Shown: in pieces, positions 1 through 5,466 of the stretch | How the letters are laid out: each line of letters opens with the position of its first letter | Numbering within the stretch: the first letter of the stretch is position 1 | DNA from: Georgenia sp. | GTDB taxonomy: Bacteria > Actinomycetota > Actinomycetes > Actinomycetales > Actinomycetaceae | Reading direction: 5' to 3' | NCBI GenBank assembly: GCA_027322565.1 | Contig: DAHVRG010000229.1 | Coordinates: 1 to 5,466 of the forward strand | DNA length: 5,466 nucleotides | Translations under genes and position numbers: made by a program | The notes under the pieces: model-generated | The model's input: only the letters and a program-made list of their open reading frames with translations | Databases searched by the model: none | Told to the model about the DNA's origin: nothing

Positions 1-1250
1 CGTTCATCGTCTCCGAGCTGCTCGGCCGCGAGGCCCGGGGCGCCGACATCGAGGTGTTCTCCCTGCGTCCGCCGGTCGACCCGCGCTTCCACAGCGCGCT
101 CGCCGACGTGCGCGCCCCCGTCACCTACGTGCCGCGCGCCCGCAAGACCGACGAGCTGTGGACCGCCCTGCGCACGGCCGAGCCGGAGCTGCCCCTGTTC
201 CACCGCGCCCTGCCCGAGCTGCTCGCCGCGGACGCCTCCGACGCCGCCCAGGCGCTCGAGCTCGCCGTCCTCGTCGTGCGGCGCGGGATCACCCACCTCC
301 ACGCGCACTTCGCCTCGCTCGCGACGACGGTCGCCCGCCTGACCTCGCTGCTCACCGGGGTGCCCTACTCGTTCACCGCGCACGCCAAGGACATCTTCCA
401 CGCGTCGGTCGACCCGGCCGACCTCCACCGCAAGATCGCCGACGCCCATCACGTCGTGACGATCAGCGACTACAACGAGCGTCACCTGCGCAGCACCTAC
501 CCCGACGCCGTCGCCGGCACCCGGCTGCACCGGATCTACAACGGGCTCGACCTCGCCGCCTTCCCCTTCACCGCCCCCTCGGCGGACGACCTCGCCGCGG
601 TCGACGTCGTCGCCGTGGGGCGCCTCGTGGAGAAGAAGGGGTTCGACGTCCTCGTCGACGCCGTCGCCCACCTGCGCGACCGCGGCCGGCCCGTCCGCAC
701 GCGGATCGTCGGCGGCGGGGAGAAGGAGGAGGAGCTCCGCGCCCAAGTCGCCGCGCTCCGGCTGGAGGAGCTCGTCGAGCTCACCGGGCCGCTGCCGCAG
801 CACGAGGTACGTGAGCAGGTCGCCGGCGCCGCGGTCTTCGCCGCGCCGTGCGTCGTGGGCTCCGACGGCAACGCCGACGGGCTGCCCACGGTCCTCCTCG
901 AGGCGATGGCGCTCGGCACCCCGTGCGTGTCCACCGACGTCACCGGGATCACCGAGGCCGTCCGCCACGAGGAGACGGGGCTGGAGGTCGCCCAGCACGA
1001 CGCCGTCGGGCTGGCCGACGCCATCGTCCGGCTGCTCGAGGACCACGCGCTGCGTGCCCGCCTCGCCCGCGCCGCCCGAGACCTCGTCGAGCGCGAGTTC
1101 GACACCCGGAAGCAGGTGGCCGCCCTCGAGACCGCCACCCGCACGCCGGCCGCCCGGCACCCCCTGTCCCACCCCGGCACCGACAGCCCACTTCCCGCCG
1201 ACAGCCCACGTCCCGGCAGCCCGAGCCACGACCTCGAGGAGGTCCTCTGA
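1..1250 (+). CDS. Family-4 (GT4) glycosyltransferase, 5'-truncated by the window edge
   Basis: Probable cytoplasmic GT-B fold glycosyltransferase that moves a sugar from a nucleotide-sugar donor to a glycan or lipid-linked acceptor; substrates unknown. The frame is open from base 3 to the TGA at 1248-1250, giving 415 visible residues. The first visible residues (FIVSELLGREARG) match the early 'ETFI..E' region of this family, so I infer only about 15-25 residues are missing and that the in-frame GTG at 54 is not the true start. Numbered from base 3: H100-A-H102-F103 and FTAHAKDIF (H127, D130) in the N-terminal domain; YNGLD hinge; GRLVEKKGF (R207, K211) for donor phosphate binding; DGLPTVLLEAMALG, in which D292 and E300 take the EX7E positions (Asp for the first Glu, which I recall as usual in this subgroup). 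The fold ends near residue 378; the remaining ~37 residues are Pro/Ser-rich and largely encoded by a tandem-repeat element. The stop overlaps the next ATG by one base. Confidence 0.93.
   Translation, partial: FIVSELLGREARGADIEVFSLRPPVDPRFHSALADVRAPVTYVPRARKTDELWTALRTAEPELPLFHRALPELLAADASDAAQALELAVLVVRRGITHLHAHFASLATTVARLTSLLTGVPYSFTAHAKDIFHASVDPADLHRKIADAHHVVTISDYNERHLRSTYPDAVAGTRLHRIYNGLDLAAFPFTAPSADDLAAVDVVAVGRLVEKKGFDVLVDAVAHLRDRGRPVRTRIVGGGEKEEELRAQVAALRLEELVELTGPLPQHEVREQVAGAAVFAAPCVVGSDGNADGLPTVLLEAMALGTPCVSTDVTGITEAVRHEETGLEVAQHDAVGLADAIVRLLEDHALRARLARAARDLVEREFDTRKQVAALETATRTPAARHPLSHPGTDSPLPADSPRPGSPSHDLEEVL
1160..1220 (-). repeat. 18-bp tandem-repeat element, copy A (3' end of first glycosyltransferase gene)
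   Basis: Read on the minus strand, this has a shortened 15-bp unit (gctgccgggacgtgg, 1206-1220), one full unit (gctgtcggcgggaagtgg, 1188-1205), a degenerate unit starting gctgtcggtgcc (1170-1187), then a G-rich tail to 1160. The full unit is 17/18 identical to the units in copy B at 2468-2546, which lies in the opposite orientation. It is in frame with the host gene and encodes DSPLPA-DSPRPG on the plus strand, beyond the conserved glycosyltransferase fold, 28 bases before the stop codon's TGA. The function is unknown. It looks like a dispersed, variable-copy repeat rather than part of the enzyme; that reading is inference. Confidence 0.8.
1236..1242 (+). promoter_or_regulatory. Ribosome binding site of the second glycosyltransferase, partly in a small hairpin
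   Basis: GAGGAGG lies 7 bases upstream of the ATG at 1250 and decides that start over upstream in-frame GTG codons, which lie inside the preceding gene. The flanking bases can pair: gacctc (1230-1235) with gaggtc (1239-1244) around a gag loop, covering most of the Shine-Dalgarno. Ribosomes finishing the upstream gene would open this stem, which fits translational coupling. The pairing is seen in the sequence; a regulatory effect is inference, since short GC stems arise easily in such DNA. Confidence 0.7.
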
Positions 1251-2556
1251 TGCGGATCGCCTACGTCTGCGCCGACCCCGGCATCCCGGTCTTCGGCACG
1301 AAGGGAGCCTCGGTACACGTCCAGGAGGTCATCCGCGTCCTCCTCGAGGCCGGGCACACCGTCGAGCTCTTCTGCCGCCGCACCGACGGCGAGCCGTGGC
1401 CCGCCGCGGCCGCCGCCCGCGCCGAGGGCCGGCTCGTCGTCCACGAGCTGGGCCGCATCAAGGGCACCGACGTCGCCGACCGCGAGCGCCGTGCCATGGC
1501 CGCCGACCGCGAGCTGCGCACGGTGCTGGAGGAGGCCGGCCTCTTCGACGCCGTCTACGAGCGCTACTCGCTGTGGAGCACCGCGGGCACCGCCTACGCC
1601 CGCGACCACCGCGTCCCCGCGGTCCTCGAGGTCAACGCGCCGCTGCCCGAGGAGCAGGCCCGCCACCGCGGTCTGGTCCACGCCGCGGAGGCCCAGGCCG
1701 TCATCCGGCAGGCCGCCGCCGACGCGAGCGCCGTCGTGTGCGTCTCGGAGCCGGTCGCCGCCTGGGTCCGGGACCAGCTTGCGGGTGCCGACGCCGCCCC
1801 GGCCGTCGTCGTCGAGTCCAACGGGGTCGACGTCACCCGCATCGCCCCCGCCCCGGCCGCCGCACCCACGGACCGGCCCTTCACGGTGGGCTTCGTCGGC
1901 ACGCTCAAGCCGTGGCACGGCACCGAGACGCTGCTCGAGGCCTATGCCCTCCTGCGTCGCGCGGTGCCAGGCGCGCGCCTCCTGCTCGTCGGCGACGGCC
2001 CCGAGGCCGAGGCGCTGCGCGAGCAGGCCGCCGCACTCGACATCGCCGACGGGGTGGAGATGACCGGGGCCGTCGCCCCCGTCGACATCCCGGGCCACCT
2101 GCACCGGATGGACGTTGCGACAGCGCCGTACCCCGCCGTCGGCGAGGGCTACTTCTCCCCGCTCAAGGTGTACGAGTACATGGCCGCCGGGCTGCCCGTG
2201 GTCGCCTCGGCCGTCGGCCAGCTGCCGCGGGTCGTGGACCACGGGCGCACCGGCTTCCTCGTCCCCGGCTCCGACCCGGCCGCGCTCGCCGAGACCCTCC
2301 GCGAGCTCGCCGCCGACCCCGGCCTGCGGGAGCGGGTCGGTGCCGCCGCCCGGGAGCACGTCGTCGCGGGCCACACGTGGACGCACGTCGTCGCGCGGTC
2401 CCTGGCGGCAGGAGGCATGCTGCTGACCGTGCCGGATGCGGACGGCTCGGCTCTCGGTGACACGGGGGCTGTCAGGAACTCAGCTGTCGGCGAGAAGTGG
2501 GCTGTCGGCGAGAAGTGGGCTGTCGGTGCGGGGACGGGGAAGGGGGCGGTGGCCTG

Positions 2557-2557
<1 letters not shown>
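1250..2557 (+). CDS. Family-4 (GT4) glycosyltransferase, second of the pair
   Basis: A 435-residue predicted GT-B glycosyltransferase, cytosolic or membrane-peripheral, probably acting on the same glycan as the gene before it; donor and acceptor unknown. The N-terminus MRIAYVCADPGIPVFGTKG followed by ASVHVQEV is the first Rossmann strand and Gly-rich loop typical of a GT4 subgroup. The C-terminal domain has FVGTLKPWHGTETLLEAY (G217, K220, H223), LLLVGDGP, and YFSPLKVYEYMAAGLPVVAS. In that last motif E309 is the retained second Glu of EX7E, and the first position (Y301) is not Glu, as I recall for the 'YFSPLK' subgroup. The start is ATG 1250, with GAGGAGG 7 bases upstream and the stop of the previous gene overlapping it; the frame remains open further upstream, but that is inside the previous gene. 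The fold ends around residue 385-390. The last ~45 residues, including AVRNS-AVGEKW-AVGEKW-AVGAGT (from A407), come from a tandem-repeat element and are unlikely to be part of the enzyme. The TGA overlaps the ABC gene's ATG by one base. Confidence 0.93.
2468..2546 (+). repeat. 18-bp tandem-repeat element, copy B (3' end of second glycosyltransferase gene)
   Basis: Units in order: shortened 15-bp gctgtcaggaactca (2468-2482); two perfect copies of gctgtcggcgagaagtgg (2483-2500 and 2501-2518); a degenerate copy starting gctgtcggtgcg (2519-2536); then a G-rich tail to 2546. Unit length is a multiple of three and the frame is kept, giving AVGEKW hexapeptides. It ends 8 bases before the gene's stop codon. 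Bases 2495-2529 match the reverse complement of 1177-1211 at 33 of 35 positions, and including the G-rich tail (2495-2546 against 1160-1211) at about 45 of 52. Copy A has one full unit where copy B has two, so copy number varies between loci. No coding or enzymatic role is evident. Confidence 0.88.
2540..2546 (+). promoter_or_regulatory. Weak G-rich ribosome binding site of the ABC transporter gene
   Basis: AAGGGGG lies 10 bases before the ATG at 2557, a weaker and more distant Shine-Dalgarno than those of the neighbouring genes. It falls within the G-rich tail of repeat copy B, so the repeat may have replaced or supplied the signal. With the TGATG overlap, initiation here probably relies on termination-reinitiation. 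Confidence 0.4.
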
Positions 2558-4390
<1,833 letters not shown>

Positions 4391-4413
<23 letters not shown>

Positions 4414-5466
4414 CGACCGCCTCGCCGCCGCCGACCCGGCGCTCCCCGGGCTGCGGGCCGTCCTCGACCCGCTGCCCCTGGCCCGGCGGCTCGCCCCGAC
4501 CTGGGACGTCGCCGACGCGCGCGTCACCTACCTGCGGTACAAACCGGGCACCTCGCTCGTCGCGGGGCTCGTGCTCACCGACGACGACGGCGTCCCCTCC
4601 TTCGCGCAGGCGCTCGCCCTGCGTCCCGCGGCCCGCGACAAGCTCGCCAAGGTGCAGCGCGCCGGCACCGGCGACGACGTCGGCCGGGGCGCCGCGATCG
4701 ACCCGTCCCTCGGTGTCGCGCTCGCCGACGTCACGGCTGACCGGCACCTGCCGGGGGTCCGGCGGGTGCTCCAGCACCCCGGGGACACCGTCACCCCGCT
4801 CGTCTACAAGCCCGGCCGCCGGTGGGTTGCCCGCCGGGACCGGGCCGGCAGCGCGCGGGTGCTCGTCAAGGTGCACCGGCCGGCCGCGCTCCCGGACCTC
4901 GCCGCCGGGTACCGGGCCGTCGCCGGCCTTCCGGTCCCCCTGGTGACCCGCGTGCACCGCCGGCGCGGGGTCGTCACGACGGCCTGGGTGCCGGGCACGT
5001 CGCTCGACCGCCTCGCCGGGCCCCCGGTGGAGGACCTCTGGGCCCGCGCCGGCGAGCTGCTCGCCCGCGTCCACCGGCGTCCACCGCTCGCGGGGCTCGC
5101 CCGCGTCGACCGGGCCGCGGACCTCGCCGCGGCCGTCGGTGCGGTGCGCGCCATCCTCCCGGAGCTCGCGTCCGACGCGCGCACCACCGCCGAGCGCATC
5201 CGGGCCGGCCTGGGCGACGCCCCCACCCCCTGCGTCGTCCACGGGGACTTCTCGGCCGACCAGGTCGTCGTGCGACCGGACCTCGCCGCCGCCGGCGGCG
5301 CCACCGGGCCGACCGACCCGGCCGGGGCCGACCAGCCCGCCGTGACCCTCGTCGACCTCGACCGCGTGGCGCTCGACGACGCGGGGGCCGACCTCGCGTC
5401 GTGGTACGGCGCCCTGGTCGCCTCCGGTGCACCGGCGGGCGAGCCGCGTGAGGTCCTCGCCCCGCT
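4391..5466 (+). CDS. APH-fold phosphotransferase (small-molecule kinase), 3'-truncated by the window edge
   Basis: A predicted cytosolic kinase of the aminoglycoside phosphotransferase superfamily, with 358 complete residues visible and no stop before the window end; family members of this type run about 370-400 residues, so little is missing. Two YKPG motifs are present, Y50-G53 (LRYKPGTS) and Y139-G142 (VYKPGRRWVARR); the second leads into VLVKVH, where K160 is the likely ATP-binding lysine. The catalytic loop is HGDFSADQ (H284, D286, Q291) and the metal-binding segment VDLDR (D322, D324). Q291 replaces the commoner Asn of HGDxxxxN; Gln at this place is known in maltokinase-like relatives. 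About 20 Ala/Gly/Pro-rich residues (298-317) sit between catalytic loop and metal site, longer than usual. The start is ATG 4391, with AAGGAGG just upstream and a 23-base overlap with the ABC gene. Despite the family name, resistance is not implied: the operon suggests a sugar or glycolipid-precursor kinase. Substrate unknown. Confidence 0.88.

Noticed and set aside
54..56. GTG at 54 as the start of the first glycosyltransferase
   Set aside because: The frame is open to the window's first base and the 17 upstream codons encode conserved family sequence (FIVSELLGREARG), so the real start is outside the window.
848..1249. Upstream extension of the second glycosyltransferase frame to 848
   Set aside because: The translation there is Arg/Pro/Ala-rich shadow sequence of the first gene; homology begins exactly at ATG 1250, which has a good ribosome binding site.
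2468..2546. CRISPR array
   Set aside because: The 18-bp units are directly adjacent, without spacers, and are in frame within a coding sequence.
1160..2546. Gene 2 as a transposon or insertion-sequence cargo bounded by terminal inverted repeats
   Set aside because: No transposase is present, the repeats are themselves tandem arrays inside genes rather than element ends, no target-site duplication is seen, and gene 2 is a normal operon member by composition and coupling.

Overview
The window is a dense block of co-directional genes (all + strand) from a GC-rich genome. Strong G/C bias at third codon positions, GTG/ATG starts, TGATG stop-start overlaps and long spurious antisense reading frames point to a high-GC actinobacterium, possibly of the Micrococcales/Cellulomonas-like kind. 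The taxon is an inference; no rRNA or marker gene is present.

Layout: (1) 1-1250, a family-4 glycosyltransferase cut at its 5' end by the window edge; (2) 1250-2557, a second family-4 glycosyltransferase; (3) 2557-4413, a full-length exporter-type ABC half-transporter (permease plus ATPase in one chain); (4) 4391-5466, an aminoglycoside-phosphotransferase-fold kinase, open at the 3' edge. Genes 1/2 and 2/3 are joined by 1-base ATGA-type overlaps (TGATG) and genes 3/4 overlap by 23 bases, so this is almost certainly one translationally coupled operon. No promoter, terminator, RNA gene, CRISPR array or transposase is visible, and there is no intergenic space. The simplest reading is a cell-envelope or secreted glycoconjugate pathway: two glycosyltransferases build a glycan or glycolipid, the ABC protein flips or exports it, and the kinase phosphorylates a sugar or other small intermediate. 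The actual product cannot be told from the sequence.

The least ordinary signal is a pair of related short tandem-repeat elements, one in the 3' end of each glycosyltransferase gene, just before the TGATG junctions. Both use an 18-bp unit (gctgtcggcgagaagtgg or its reverse complement), both carry a shortened 15-bp unit at one end and a G-rich tail at the other, and they differ in copy number and orientation. They are translated into low-complexity C-terminal tails beyond the normal glycosyltransferase fold and form a ~50-bp imperfect inverted repeat bracketing gene 2. This resembles, in placement, the mycobacterial MIRU-type elements that sit at stop/start overlaps within operons.
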